Notes: generated from the sequence alone by a model not told the origin. A DNA stretch of 38,200 nt from Roseicella sp. DB1501 (GCF_013112485.1 NZ_JABFHG010000025.1:1-38200), one strand, 5' to 3'; positions 1-8,670 are shown, counted from the first letter of the stretch. Made by a program: numbers and translations.

Positions 1-55
1 GAAACGGCTCCAGCCAGCGATCGAGATCGCCGCCGACGCCGCCCAATCCTGCCAT
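1..55 (-). CDS. IS701-family transposase, N-terminal fragment (runs off the window)
   Basis: Reading leftward from an ATG at 55-53, an open frame of 18 residues begins MAGLGGVGGDLDRWLEPF and runs off the window. The D-L-D-R-W-L-E-P-F segment is, from memory, the typical start of IS701-family DDE transposases of Alphaproteobacteria. A GGTGGAG ribosome-binding site lies just upstream of the start. The gene catalyses cut-and-paste movement of its own element. Only the first residues are visible, so integrity cannot be judged. The matching C-terminus of a same-orientation copy is at 38079-38200. Confidence 0.65.
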   Translation of the reverse strand, partial: MAGLGGVGGDLDRWLEPF

Positions 56-127
56 CTCCACCTCTCACAACGTCCGTCAGCGACCAGATGGAGGTGGCAA
101 GGCCTGACTTGAAGTGCCCAGGTAGTG
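1..127 (-). mobile_element. 5' end of an IS701-family insertion sequence
   Basis: The IS terminus lies at 127. Read on the minus strand it begins CACTACCTGGGCA, and the same 13 bases start the IS end at 38077. The four bases just outside (128-131, CTAA on the minus strand) fit the YTAR target that IS701-family elements duplicate. The rest of the element, including nearly all of its transposase, lies beyond the window. The family assignment rests on the transposase N-terminus, the matching C-terminus at the other window edge, and the target motif. Confidence 0.75.
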
Positions 128-139
128 TTAGAATGCCGC

Positions 140-1942
140 ATGGACCAGGAAAAGCCGCCCGACCACCCGCAATTCCGGCTGCCCGACCCGGCGCTGGTGA
201 CGCGCACCATGTCCGAGGTGGCCGAACGCGGGCAGCGGATCGTGACCGACTTCCTGCGCCGCCAGGCGGAGGCGGAAGCGACGCCCGACCCGCTGAACAT
301 CGGCGGCGCCTTCCTCGACATGACGGCACGGCTGATGGCCAACCCGGCCCGGCTGGTCCAGGCCCAGCTCGGCTTCTGGCAGGACTACCTCACCCTTTGG
401 CAGAACACGGCGCGGCGGATGCTGGGCGAGGCCCCCGCGCCGGTGATCGCCGAGGACCCGCGCGACCGCCGCTTCAAGGACGAGGCCTGGCGGGAGAACG
501 AGGTCTTCGACTTCATCAAGCAGAGCTACCTGCTCTCGGCGCGCTACGTCCAGACCGTGGTTGGCGGCGTGGAGGGGCTCGACCCCAAGGCGGCGCAGAA
601 GGTCGATTTCTACACGCGGCAATTCGTCGATGCGATGAGCCCCTCGAATTTCCTGCTGACCAATCCGGAGGTGCTGCGCCGCACCGCCGAGACGGGCGGC
701 GAGAACCTGCTGAAGGGGCTGTCGCACCTCCTCGCCGATCTCGAGCGCGGCAAGGGCCGGCTGCGCATCCGCATGACCGACGACAGCAAGTTCAAGGTCG
801 GCGAGAACATCGCGGTGACGCCGGGCAAGGTCGTCTACCAGAACGACCTCATGCAGCTCATCCAATACGGCCCGACCACCGGTACGGTGCTGAAGCGGCC
901 GCTGCTGATCCTGCCGCCCTGGATCAACAAATTCTACATCCTCGACCTCCGGCCTCGGAACAGCTTCATCCGCTGGGCCGTGGACCAGGGCCACACCGTC
1001 TTCGTCACCTCCTGGGTCAACCCGGACGAGCAGCTCGCCCGCAAGGGCTTCGACGACTACATGCAGGAGGGCATCTACGACGCGCTCTCTGCCATCGAGC
1101 AGGCGACCGGCGAGCGGGAGATCAACGCCATCGGCTACTGCCTCGGCGGCACGCTGCTGGCGACGACGCTGGCGCATATGGCGGCGCGCGGCGACACGCG
1201 CATCAAATCGGCCACCTTCTTCGTGACCATGGTCGATTTCGAGGAGGCTGGCGAGCTCGGCGTCTTCATCGACGAGGAGCAGCTGCACTGCCTCGAGGAG
1301 CAGATGCAAAAGCGCGGCTATCTCGAGGGACGCGAGATGGCGACGACCTTCAACATGCTCCGCGCCAACGACCTCATCTGGTCCTTCGTGGTGAACAACT
1401 ACCTGCTCGGCCAGGAGCCCTTCCCCTTCGACCTGCTCTACTGGAACGACGACAGCACGCGCATGCCGGCGCGGATGCACAGCTTCTACCTGCGCCGCAT
1501 GTACCAGCAGAACGACCTGGTGAAGCCCGGCGCGATCGAGCTGCTGGGCGAGAAGATCGACCTGCGGAAGATCACGATCCCCTGCTACCTGGTCTCGGCG
1601 CGGGAGGACCACATCGCCCCCTGGAAGAGCACCTATCGCGCGACGCAGATCTATGGCGGCCCGGTGCGCTTCGTGCTCGCCGCCTCCGGCCACATCGCCG
1701 GCGTGATCAACCCGCCGGAATCCGGCAAGTACAGCCACTGGGTGAACGAGCAGCTGCCGCCCGAGCCGGAGGAGTGGTTCCGCAGCGCGACCGAGCTCGC
1801 CGGCTCCTGGTGGCCGGACTGGCAGCGCTGGGTGACGGCGCTCGGGCGCGAGCAGGTGCCGGCCCGCCTCCCCGGCGCCGGCAAGCTGCCGCCGATCGAG
1901 GACGCGCCGGGCAGCTATGTGAAGGTGATGGCGGTGGATTGA
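140..1942 (+). CDS. phaC: class I poly(3-hydroxyalkanoate) synthase PhaC
   Basis: This enzyme polymerises (R)-3-hydroxyacyl-CoA into polyhydroxyalkanoate at the granule surface. The 600-residue protein has the length of a class I synthase. The PHA-type lipase box G-Y-C-L-G-G places the catalytic cysteine at C334. The rest of the triad is visible as D490 (in R-E-D-H-I-A-P-W) and H518 (in A-S-G-H-I-A-G-V). The N-terminal domain is the usual PhaC_N type. I chose the ATG at 140 (MDQEKPPD) because the N-terminus from there resembles related synthases. A GTG in the same frame at 125 lies inside the IS end. No ribosome-binding site is visible before 140, and the IS terminus is only 12 bp upstream, so the native promoter region has probably been displaced. 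No phaR, phaB or phasin gene is adjacent. Confidence 0.95.
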   Translation: MDQEKPPDHPQFRLPDPALVTRTMSEVAERGQRIVTDFLRRQAEAEATPDPLNIGGAFLDMTARLMANPARLVQAQLGFWQDYLTLWQNTARRMLGEAPAPVIAEDPRDRRFKDEAWRENEVFDFIKQSYLLSARYVQTVVGGVEGLDPKAAQKVDFYTRQFVDAMSPSNFLLTNPEVLRRTAETGGENLLKGLSHLLADLERGKGRLRIRMTDDSKFKVGENIAVTPGKVVYQNDLMQLIQYGPTTGTVLKRPLLILPPWINKFYILDLRPRNSFIRWAVDQGHTVFVTSWVNPDEQLARKGFDDYMQEGIYDALSAIEQATGEREINAIGYCLGGTLLATTLAHMAARGDTRIKSATFFVTMVDFEEAGELGVFIDEEQLHCLEEQMQKRGYLEGREMATTFNMLRANDLIWSFVVNNYLLGQEPFPFDLLYWNDDSTRMPARMHSFYLRRMYQQNDLVKPGAIELLGEKIDLRKITIPCYLVSAREDHIAPWKSTYRATQIYGGPVRFVLAASGHIAGVINPPESGKYSHWVNEQLPPEPEEWFRSATELAGSWWPDWQRWVTALGREQVPARLPGAGKLPPIEDAPGSYVKVMAVD

Positions 1943-1952
1943 GGCGCGCGGC

Positions 1953-2621
1953 TCAGTAGCCGACGCTGGTATCGGCGCCGAAGCCGAAGGTCGAGCCGAT
2001 ATTGGCATTCGTCTCGCTCGGCTTGCCGCCCGGCCAGCCGCCGGTCGCGTCCAGCCGGGCCACCACCTGCGTCAGGTTGGCGCTGGCGATGGCGCATTGC
2101 GGCAGGGGGCCGAGTTCGCCCAGCCGCTGCACGCTGCGCTCGCCGCCCGGGCGGAACATCGGCGCCGGCAGCGCCGCCGCGGCGCGGGCCGCGTCGCCGC
2201 GGCGCAGCGCCTGCGCCGCCGTGACCAGGGCGCGGACCACCGGCTCCGGCGCCGCATCCTCGGCGACGCCGAGGGCATCGCGCAGTTCCGTGCGGGCGAG
2301 CAGGAAGTCGCGCCGCACGCTGTCCGGCACCGCCGCGTAGCGCGAGTCGCGCGGGATCGCGGCGGTGACGAATTCGAGTTGCGCCGCCGCCTGCGCCGCC
2401 TCGGCGGGCCGGCCGGCCAGGCCGCGCCCCTGATCGGCCAGGGCCGGGGTCATCGCCTGCATGGCGCCACGGATCGGGTCGGCGGTGTTGCTGGTCAGGG
2501 CCGAGATCGGCAGCAGCGGCGGCGCCTGCCGCATCTCCGCGCAGGCGCCGAGGCCGAGGACGAGAAGCAACGGACGGCGGGACAGCCGCGGGCGGAGGGC
2601 GGCATTGAGCGATTCGACCAC
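1953..2621 (-). CDS. putative secreted lipoprotein of unknown function
   Basis: This is a 222-residue protein read from a GTG at 2621. An AAGGAG ribosome-binding site lies about 12 bases upstream. The N-terminus has basic residues, a leucine-rich stretch and the lipobox L-G-A-C with the lipidated cysteine at position 27, so it should be anchored to the cell envelope. The mature part is alanine- and arginine-rich and largely helical, and ends in a G-G-W-P-G-G-K-P-S-E-T-N-A-N-I-G-S segment. I recognise no catalytic motif or named domain. It converges on phaC with a 10-bp gap. The open frame extends further upstream, but that part runs through repeat B1 and carries no signal peptide. Confidence 0.7.
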   Translation of the reverse strand: MVESLNAALRPRLSRRPLLLVLGLGACAEMRQAPPLLPISALTSNTADPIRGAMQAMTPALADQGRGLAGRPAEAAQAAAQLEFVTAAIPRDSRYAAVPDSVRRDFLLARTELRDALGVAEDAAPEPVVRALVTAAQALRRGDAARAAAALPAPMFRPGGERSVQRLGELGPLPQCAIASANLTQVVARLDATGGWPGGKPSETNANIGSTFGFGADTSVGY

Positions 2622-2686
2622 GGCCTGCGCTGGCTCCTTCCCGAGACGTCCGACCCTAAAGCAGATCCCGCCGGGGTGGAATCTTT

Positions 2687-2790
2687 GAACCGTCCCTGCC
2701 CGCTGCCCTGCCGCGGCAGGCTGTGGCGCATCTCGAAACCAAGGCGAAGCACCGGGGTCGCCGCGAAGCGGTTTCGTGGGGGATTCAATA
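2687..2790. repeat. dispersed repeat family B, copy 1
   Basis: This copy follows the family layout: a 5' part with CCGTCCC...GCTGCCCTGCCG-CGGCAGGCTGTG, a variable middle, then CGCGAAGCGGTTTCGTGGGGGATTCAA. The first hairpin is shortened here to CTGCCG/CGGCAG. The GGGGGATTCA end contains the TGA stop codon (2785-2787 on the minus strand) of the ketopantoate reductase gene. Other copies are at 14969, 24394 and 32487. It fills the gap between the lipoprotein and the reductase. Confidence 0.75.
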
Positions 2791-3762
2791 GCAGCCGGCA
2801 AGACGCGCCCGGCCGCGCAGCAGCGCCAGGACCGTCCGGCAGGTCGGCGCCGGCACCCCGGTGACCTCGGCCAGTTCGACGACGCTGCCGAGCAGCGCAT
2901 CCACCTCCATCGGCCGTCCCTTCTCCAGATCCTGCAGCATGGAGGTCTTGTGCGCGCCGACCTCGGCGCCGCCGGCGATGCGCTTGTCGACATCGATGGC
3001 GAAGCGCACGCCGAGCGCCTCGGCAACCGCCTGGCCCTCCAGCATCATCTGCCGCGCCACGGCCCGCAGCTCGGGCTCGCCGGTGATGATGTCGAGCGTC
3101 GCCGTGGTCAGCGCCGAGAGCGGGTTGAAGGCCATGTTGCCCCAGAGCTTCACCCAGATCTCGTCGCGGATCTTCGGCCGCACCGGCGCCTTGAAGCCGG
3201 CCCCGACCAGGGCGGCGGCCAGGGCGGCGGCGCGCTCGCTGCGGCTGCCATCGGGCTCGCCGAGGCTGAAACGGTCGCCATAGGTGTGGCGGATCACGCC
3301 CGGCTCGATCACCTCGGCGGCCGGGTAGATGATGCAGCCGAGCACGCGCTCCGGCGGCAGCAGGCGGCCGACCTCGCCATCCGGATCGACGCTCGTCACC
3401 CGCCGCCCCTCATAGGGGCCGGCGAGCTTGTGGAAGTACCACCAGGGAATGCCGTTCACCGCCGAGACGATGGTGGTGCCCTCGCCGATCAGCGGCTGCA
3501 TCTGCACCGCGGCGCCGGGCAGGGCGGGCGCCTTCAGGGTGATGAGGACGTAGTCCTGCGGCCCGGCCTCCTCGGCGCTGGCGACGCAGCGCGGATGCAC
3601 CACGCTCTCCTGGCCTTCGCTGATCAGCTTCAGCCCATTGGCCTGCATGGCGGCGAGATGCGGCCCGCGGGCGATAACGGTGACGTCGACATCGCCCTTC
3701 ATGGCCAGCTTCGCGGCCATCAGCCCGCCGATCGCGCCGGCGCCGAAGATGCAGAGTTTCAT
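2785..3762 (-). CDS. 2-dehydropantoate 2-reductase family protein (ApbA/PanE-type)
   Basis: The family reduces 2-dehydropantoate to pantoate with NADPH in coenzyme A synthesis, but many paralogues act on other 2-oxo acids. The 325-residue protein starts MKLCIFGAGAIGG, the Rossmann G-A-G-A-I-G nucleotide-binding loop. A C-terminal ketopantoate-reductase helical domain follows, with the W-V-K-L-W-G-N-M-A-F-N-P substrate-binding segment. The length is typical. It lies downstream of the acyl-CoA ligase on the same strand, 73 bp apart, so the two may be co-transcribed and belong to a carboxylate-use pathway rather than to pantothenate synthesis. Its stop codon lies inside repeat B1. Confidence 0.88.
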   Translation of the reverse strand: MKLCIFGAGAIGGLMAAKLAMKGDVDVTVIARGPHLAAMQANGLKLISEGQESVVHPRCVASAEEAGPQDYVLITLKAPALPGAAVQMQPLIGEGTTIVSAVNGIPWWYFHKLAGPYEGRRVTSVDPDGEVGRLLPPERVLGCIIYPAAEVIEPGVIRHTYGDRFSLGEPDGSRSERAAALAAALVGAGFKAPVRPKIRDEIWVKLWGNMAFNPLSALTTATLDIITGEPELRAVARQMMLEGQAVAEALGVRFAIDVDKRIAGGAEVGAHKTSMLQDLEKGRPMEVDALLGSVVELAEVTGVPAPTCRTVLALLRGRARLAGCY

Positions 3763-3835
3763 GACGGTGTATCCGGATCGGAGGCGGCCGCCGCGGCCGG
3801 GCCGCGGCGGCGCGAGGGAGGCGGTGCGCGGCGCG

Positions 3836-5353
3836 TCAGGCGGTGATGCCGAGCTTCTCCGCCAGGCCGATGCGCATCAGCTTGCCGGTCGCGCCCTTGG
3901 GGATCTCCGGCAGGAAGACGATCTTCCGCGGCACCTTGAAATCGGCGAGGTGCTTCGCGGCGAAGTCGCGCAGCTCCCGGTCGGTGCAGGCCGCGCCCTC
4001 GCGCAGCACCACCGCGGCCCCGACCTCCTCGCCCAGCATCGGATGCGGGATGCTGAAGGTGAGCGCCTGGGCGACCGCCGGATGCTCGGAGAGGATGCCG
4101 TCCACCTCCAGCGGGCTGACCTGCTCGCCGCCGCGCTTGATCAGCTCCTTCAGCCGGCCGGTCAGCAGCAGGTAGCCATCGGCGTCGAACATGCCCTGGT
4201 CGCCGGTGCGGAACCAGCCATCAGTGAAGGCCTTGGCATTGGCCTCCGGATTCGCCTCGTAGCCCTTGGTGACGTTGGGGCCGCGGATCACCACCTCGCC
4301 GATCTCGCCCTGCGGCAGGATGCGGCCGTCATCGGCCATGATCGCCACCTCCGGCCCGGCGGGCAGGCCGACCAGGCCGGGCTTCTGCGGCCGCGGCGGC
4401 AGCGGGTTGCTGCACATCTGGTGGCTGGCCTCGGTCATGCCATAGGCCTCGATCACCGGCGCGTTGAAAGCGGCGCTCAGATCCTTCATCGCCTGGGCCG
4501 GCAGGCTGGCCGAGGAGCTGCGCAGGAAGCGCAGCGGCGCCCGGCCGATGATCTCCCGGTTGCGCTCGGCGCGCTGCAGGATCGCCTGGTGCATGGTCGG
4601 CACCGCGGTGTACCAGCTCGGTCGCTCGGCATCGAGCCAGCCAAAGAATTTCAGGGCGTTGAAGCCCGGGGTGCAGATCACCGCGCCACCGGCCGCGAGC
4701 GAGGAGAGCGTCGCCGCGATCAGCCCGTGGATGTGAAAAAGGGGCATGACGTTGAGGCAGGCATCCTCGGGCGTCAGCGCCAGGGTGCGGGCGATGTTGG
4801 CGGCCGAGGCGGTGACGTTGGTCTGGGTCAGCGGCACGATCTTCGGTCGGGCGGTGGTGCCGGAGGTGTGCAGCACCAGGGCGATGTCATCCGGCTCCGT
4901 CTCGCCCGCTTGCGCGGCGCGGCCCGGCGTGCCGCCCTCCAGCGTGAACTCGCCCGCCGCCGCGCCCGGCACCAGCTCGACCACCGGCACGCCGAGCCGG
5001 GCGGCGACGGCCCGCGCCGGGCTCTCCATGCCCTGCTGGATCACCAGCGCCCGGGCCTTCAGGTCGGTGAGGTAGAACTCGAATTCCTCGTCCTTATAGG
5101 CGGGGTTCAACGGCGCGGTGGTGGCGCCGCAGGCGATGGCGACGAAGGCGGCCGCCATCTCCGGCCCGTTCGGCAGCACGATGGCGACGCGGTCGCTGCG
5201 GCCGATGCCGATGGAATTCAGCGCCGCCACCGTCCGCTCCGCCAGCGCCCGCAGCCCGGCATAGGTCAGGGAAGGCCGCTCTGGCGCCCGGATGGCGGGC
5301 CGCCCGGCCTCCCCGGCGGCGAGCAGTGCGGCAATGGTGCTGGCAGCGGTCAT
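3836..5353 (-). CDS. AMP-dependent acyl-CoA ligase (Pcs60/AAE3-like)
   Basis: This ANL-superfamily enzyme activates a carboxylic acid to its acyl-adenylate and then to the CoA thioester. The 505-residue protein carries the phosphate-binding loop L-H-T-S-G-T-T-A-R-P-K, the F-H-I-H-G-L motif, Y-G-M-T-E-A-S-H, the T-G-D hinge region and the C-terminal catalytic lysine K491 in G-A-T-G-K-L-M-R. The combination of F-H-I-H-G-L with S-S-S-A-S-L resembles oxalate:CoA ligases of the Pcs60/AAE3 group, but that substrate is only inferred. The gene diverges from tctC across 222 bp, which suggests that its substrate arrives through the Tct transporter. A purine-rich GAGGGGATGAAGAG precedes the start. Confidence 0.9.
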   Translation of the reverse strand: MTAASTIAALLAAGEAGRPAIRAPERPSLTYAGLRALAERTVAALNSIGIGRSDRVAIVLPNGPEMAAAFVAIACGATTAPLNPAYKDEEFEFYLTDLKARALVIQQGMESPARAVAARLGVPVVELVPGAAAGEFTLEGGTPGRAAQAGETEPDDIALVLHTSGTTARPKIVPLTQTNVTASAANIARTLALTPEDACLNVMPLFHIHGLIAATLSSLAAGGAVICTPGFNALKFFGWLDAERPSWYTAVPTMHQAILQRAERNREIIGRAPLRFLRSSSASLPAQAMKDLSAAFNAPVIEAYGMTEASHQMCSNPLPPRPQKPGLVGLPAGPEVAIMADDGRILPQGEIGEVVIRGPNVTKGYEANPEANAKAFTDGWFRTGDQGMFDADGYLLLTGRLKELIKRGGEQVSPLEVDGILSEHPAVAQALTFSIPHPMLGEEVGAAVVLREGAACTDRELRDFAAKHLADFKVPRKIVFLPEIPKGATGKLMRIGLAEKLGITA

Positions 5354-5450
5354 GACTCTTCATCCCCTCGCGGGCCTCGGCGAGGCCTGCTGTGCAACAG
5401 CCCTTCCGGGACGGCAAGCCGCTCCCCGCCGGAGGCGGAAGAAATTTGTG

Positions 5451-5465
5451 GCGTGTTTTACACGC
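5451..5465. promoter_or_regulatory. candidate operator, palindrome in the divergent ligase/tctC promoter region
   Basis: The sequence GCGTGT-TTT-ACACGC is a perfect 6-3-6 inverted repeat in the only AT-rich stretch of the 222-bp divergent region between the acyl-CoA ligase (start 5353) and tctC (start 5576). Such a site could let one regulator control both transcription units. No regulator gene is adjacent and I cannot name the protein that would bind. Confidence 0.4.
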
Positions 5466-5575
5466 TTTTCGTTGCTTTACCTGACTTTCGGCCCGAAGCC
5501 CGAGGCAAGGCCGGGACATGACAGGTGTTTCGGCAGCAGCAGCTTGCGCCCCTGGCGCATCCGGGAAGAGAGGGT

Positions 5576-6577
5576 ATGACGGTAGCGACATCTCGCCGCT
5601 CGGTTCTTCTGGGCCTCGCCGGCGCCGCCGTCGCGGGCGGCGCGCAGGCCCGCGGCTGGGAGCCCAGCCGCCCCGTGCAGTTCGTGGTGCCCGCCGGGAC
5701 CGGCGGCGGCGCCGACCAGATGGCGCGGGTCATCCAGGGCATCGTTTCCAAGCACGCGCTCATGCGCCAGCCCATGGTGGTGGTGAACAAGGCGGGGGGC
5801 GCGGGCGCCGAGGGCTTCCTCGAGGCCAAGGGCGCGCGGGGCAACCCGCACATGCTGGTCATCACCCTCTCCAACCTGTTCACGACCCCGCTCGCAACAG
5901 GGGTGCCCTTCAACTGGAAGGACCTCACCCCGGTCACCATGATGGCGCTGGACGAGTTCGTGTTCTGGGTGAATGCGAATTCACCCTGGCGGTCGGTGCA
6001 GGACCTCATCGCCGCGGCGAAGCAGCAGCGCCTCAAGATCGGCGGCACCGGCTCCAAGCAGGAGGACCAGATCATCGCCGCCGCCATCACCAAGGCGAGC
6101 GGCGCGCAGTTCACCTACGTGCCCTTCCGCGGCGGCGGCGAGGTCGCGGTGCAGCTGGTCGGCGGCCATATCGACGCCACGGTGAACAACCCGATCGAAG
6201 CGGTGACCCACTGGCGCTCCGGCGCGCTGCGGCCGCTCTGCGTCTTCGACGCGAAGCGCCTGGCCGATACCGGGAAGATGACCGAGACCCAGGCCTGGTC
6301 CGACATCCCGACCTGCCGGGAGCAGGGCCTCGACGTCGACTACCTGATGCTGCGCGGCATCTTCATGCCGGCCGGCGTGAAGCCGGAGCAGGTCGCCTTC
6401 TACGAGGGGCTCATGGCGAAGGTGCGCGAGACGCCGGAGTGGAAGGATCTCATGCAGCAGGGCGCCTTCAACACCACCAGCCTGACCGGCGAGGCCTTCG
6501 GCGCCTGGCTGGCGCGCGAGGACGAGCGGCACCGGTCGCTGATGCAGGATGCCGGCTTTCTGGCAAATCCGGCCTGA
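5576..6577 (+). CDS. tctC: tripartite tricarboxylate transporter substrate-binding protein TctC (Bug family)
   Basis: This is the periplasmic solute-binding subunit that delivers a carboxylate to the TctA/TctB membrane complex. The 333-residue protein starts at the ATG at 5576, chosen for the GAAGAGAGG ribosome-binding site and because it gives a clean export signal. That signal has a twin-arginine-like S-R-R-S-V-L-L-G-L core ending near A-Q-A-R-G. The mature part has the Bug-family features P-V-Q-F-V-V-P-A-G-T-G-G-G-A-D and the G-G-T-G-S-K-Q-E-D ligand loop. It is first in tctC-tctB-tctA, so a transporter-bound role is likely, unlike the many orphan Bug proteins. The ligand is not predictable from sequence alone. 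Confidence 0.93.
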   Translation: MTVATSRRSVLLGLAGAAVAGGAQARGWEPSRPVQFVVPAGTGGGADQMARVIQGIVSKHALMRQPMVVVNKAGGAGAEGFLEAKGARGNPHMLVITLSNLFTTPLATGVPFNWKDLTPVTMMALDEFVFWVNANSPWRSVQDLIAAAKQQRLKIGGTGSKQEDQIIAAAITKASGAQFTYVPFRGGGEVAVQLVGGHIDATVNNPIEAVTHWRSGALRPLCVFDAKRLADTGKMTETQAWSDIPTCREQGLDVDYLMLRGIFMPAGVKPEQVAFYEGLMAKVRETPEWKDLMQQGAFNTTSLTGEAFGAWLAREDERHRSLMQDAGFLANPA

Positions 6578-6589
6578 GGGATGGAGACC

Positions 6590-7120
6590 ATGAGCACGAC
6601 CACTCTCGATCTGGCCCCTGCCGCGGGCCGCAGCAGCCAGGGCGTCCGGCGGAGCGCGATGGAGGTGGCCACCTCCATCGCGCTCGCCCTGATCGGCGCG
6701 GCGGCGATCTGGGACAGCAGCCGGCTGGGCGCCGGCTGGGGCGCGGAAGGGCCGCAATCCGGCTACTTCCCCTTCTGGATCGGCCTCATCCTGGCCGGCA
6801 CGAGCCTGGCCAGCCTGGTCCCCGTCCTGCGCGCCAGGGGCGCGGCGGCCGAAGCGATGTTCGTCACCTGGCCGCAGCTCCGCCTGGTGATGTCGGTGCT
6901 GATCCCGACGGTCTTCTACGTCGCCGCCATCCCACTGAGCGGCATCTACCTGGCCTCCGCGGCGCTGGTCGCTTACTTCATGACGCGCCTCGGCGAGTTC
7001 ACCTGGCGCAGCGCGCTGCCGGCAGCCGCCGCGACGGCGCTGGTGGCCTTCGTCACCTTCGAGGTCTGGTTCCTGGTCGGCTTGCCCAAGGGTCCGATCG
7101 AAGAGCTGCTCGGCTTCTGA
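6590..7120 (+). CDS. tctB: tripartite tricarboxylate transporter small membrane subunit TctB
   Basis: This is the small four-helix membrane subunit of a TTT secondary transporter, which supports TctA in sodium- or proton-driven carboxylate uptake. The 176-residue protein has hydrophobic segments near residues 25-40, 60-75, 95-125 and 140-165, and the G-Y-F-P-F-W-I-G motif typical of the DUF1468/TctB family. The start at 6590 is preferred because GGAG lies six bases before it. An earlier in-frame ATG at 6581 would add three residues. It follows tctC by 12 bp, which implies one transcript. Confidence 0.9.
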   Translation: MSTTTLDLAPAAGRSSQGVRRSAMEVATSIALALIGAAAIWDSSRLGAGWGAEGPQSGYFPFWIGLILAGTSLASLVPVLRARGAAAEAMFVTWPQLRLVMSVLIPTVFYVAAIPLSGIYLASAALVAYFMTRLGEFTWRSALPAAAATALVAFVTFEVWFLVGLPKGPIEELLGF

Positions 7121-7152
7121 CCGTCCGACGCCCCGCCCGGATACCCTCTCCC

Positions 7153-8664
7153 ATGGAAGAAATCGGCCTCCTGATGCAGGGCTTCGCCGTGGCCCTGCAG
7201 CCCGGGAACATGCTGCTCATGCTGGTCGGCGTCGTGCTCGGCGTGCTGATCGGCGTGCTGCCCGGCCTCGGCGGCGCCAACGGCATCGCCATCCTGCTGC
7301 CGCTGACCTTCGCCATGCCGCCGGTCTCGGCGGTGATCATGCTCTCCTGCATCTACTGGGGCGCGTTGTTCGGCGGCGCCATCACCTCCATCCTGTTCAA
7401 CATCCCAGGCGAGCCCTGGTCCGTCGCCACCACCTTCGACGGCTACCCGATGGCGCAGCAGGGCCGGGCCGGCGAGGCGCTGACGGCGGCCTTCACCTCT
7501 TCCTTCTTCGGCGCCTTCGTCGCGGTGGTGATGATCACCTTCGTCGCGCCGATCGTCGCCGGCTTCGCCCTGCGCTTCGGGCCGCCGGAATTCTTCGCGG
7601 TGATGTTCCTCTCCTTCGCCTGCTTCGTGGGCATGGCGAAGGGCTCGCCGCTGAAGACCCTCGCCGCGATGATGCTGGGCTTCCTGCTGGCCGCGGTCGG
7701 CATGGACACCGTGACCGGCCAGCTCCGCATGACCTTCGGCTCGGAGGAGATGATCCGCGGCTTCGACTTCCTGGTCGCGGTCATCGGCCTCTTCGGCATC
7801 AGCGAGATCCTCTGCTCGATCGAGGAGGGGCTGCACTTCCGGGGACAGAAGGCGAAGATCGACCTGAAGGTGGTGCTGCGCACCTGGGCGGAGCTGCCGC
7901 GGCACTGGTTCCTGGCGATCCGCTCGGCCGTCATCGGCTGCTGGATGGGTATCACGCCGGCGGGCGCCACCCCGGCCTCCTTCATGTCCTACGGCGTCGC
8001 CCGCCGGATGTCGAAGGACCCGGCCGGCTTTGGGCAGGGCAGGATCGAGGGCGTGGTCGCGCCCGAGACCGCGGCGCATGCCGCCGGCACCTCGGCCCTG
8101 CTGCCGATGCTGACCCTCGGCGTGCCGGGCTCGCCCACCGCGGCGGTGCTGCTCGGCGGCCTGATCATGTGGGGGCTGCAGCCGGGGCCGATGCTCTTCG
8201 TCGAGCAGAAGGAGTTCGTCTGGGGCCTCGTCGCCTCCATGTATCTCGGCAACGTCGCCGGGCTGCTGGTGGTGCTGGTGGCGGTGCCCTGGTTCGCCGC
8301 GATCCTGCGGGTGCCCTTCCCGATCATCGCCGCGCTGATCCTGACGGTCTGCGCCATCGGCGCCTACACGGTCAGCAACGCCGAGTTCGACATCGTGCTG
8401 ATGCTGATCTTCGGCATCGTCGGCTATGTGATGAAGAAGCTCGACTACCCGCTGGCGCCGCTGGTGCTGGCGCTGGTTCTCGGCGATCGGACGGAAGAGG
8501 CCTTCCGGCAGTCGCTGCTGGTCAGCAATGGAGACCTCGGCATCTTCTTCCACAACTGGCTGAGCGGCGGGATCATGGCGGCCGGTCTCGCCCTGCTCCT
8601 CTGGCCGGCCCTCGCCTGGGCCCGCGGCGCGCTGGCCGGCGGCCCCCGCGCCCAGGCGGCATAG
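7153..8664 (+). CDS. tctA: tripartite tricarboxylate transporter large permease TctA
   Basis: This is the large transport subunit, with about 12 membrane segments, that forms the carboxylate path. The 503-residue length is the family norm. The N-terminal G-V-L-I-G-V-L-P-G-L-G-G motif and the matching internal segment T-P-A-G-A-T-P-A-S-F reflect the family's duplicated fold. The start at 7153 (MEEIGLLMQGFAVAL) fits family N-termini. It lies 32 bp after tctB and ends the operon. Repeat A1 begins 7 bp after its stop codon and may serve as the transcript end. Confidence 0.95.
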   Translation: MEEIGLLMQGFAVALQPGNMLLMLVGVVLGVLIGVLPGLGGANGIAILLPLTFAMPPVSAVIMLSCIYWGALFGGAITSILFNIPGEPWSVATTFDGYPMAQQGRAGEALTAAFTSSFFGAFVAVVMITFVAPIVAGFALRFGPPEFFAVMFLSFACFVGMAKGSPLKTLAAMMLGFLLAAVGMDTVTGQLRMTFGSEEMIRGFDFLVAVIGLFGISEILCSIEEGLHFRGQKAKIDLKVVLRTWAELPRHWFLAIRSAVIGCWMGITPAGATPASFMSYGVARRMSKDPAGFGQGRIEGVVAPETAAHAAGTSALLPMLTLGVPGSPTAAVLLGGLIMWGLQPGPMLFVEQKEFVWGLVASMYLGNVAGLLVVLVAVPWFAAILRVPFPIIAALILTVCAIGAYTVSNAEFDIVLMLIFGIVGYVMKKLDYPLAPLVLALVLGDRTEEAFRQSLLVSNGDLGIFFHNWLSGGIMAAGLALLLWPALAWARGALAGGPRAQAA

Positions 8665-8670
8665 CGGGTG

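Noticed and set aside
109-134. TTGAAG and TAGAAT as an IS-end/flank hybrid promoter for phaC
   Set aside because: The spacing is 14 bases instead of about 17, and the start of transcription would fall inside the phaC start codon.
5518-7152. Plus-strand frame continuous with tctA that could extend it by over 500 codons
   Set aside because: That part is out of frame with the clear tctC and tctB genes and encodes no recognisable sequence. TctA has normal length from 7153.
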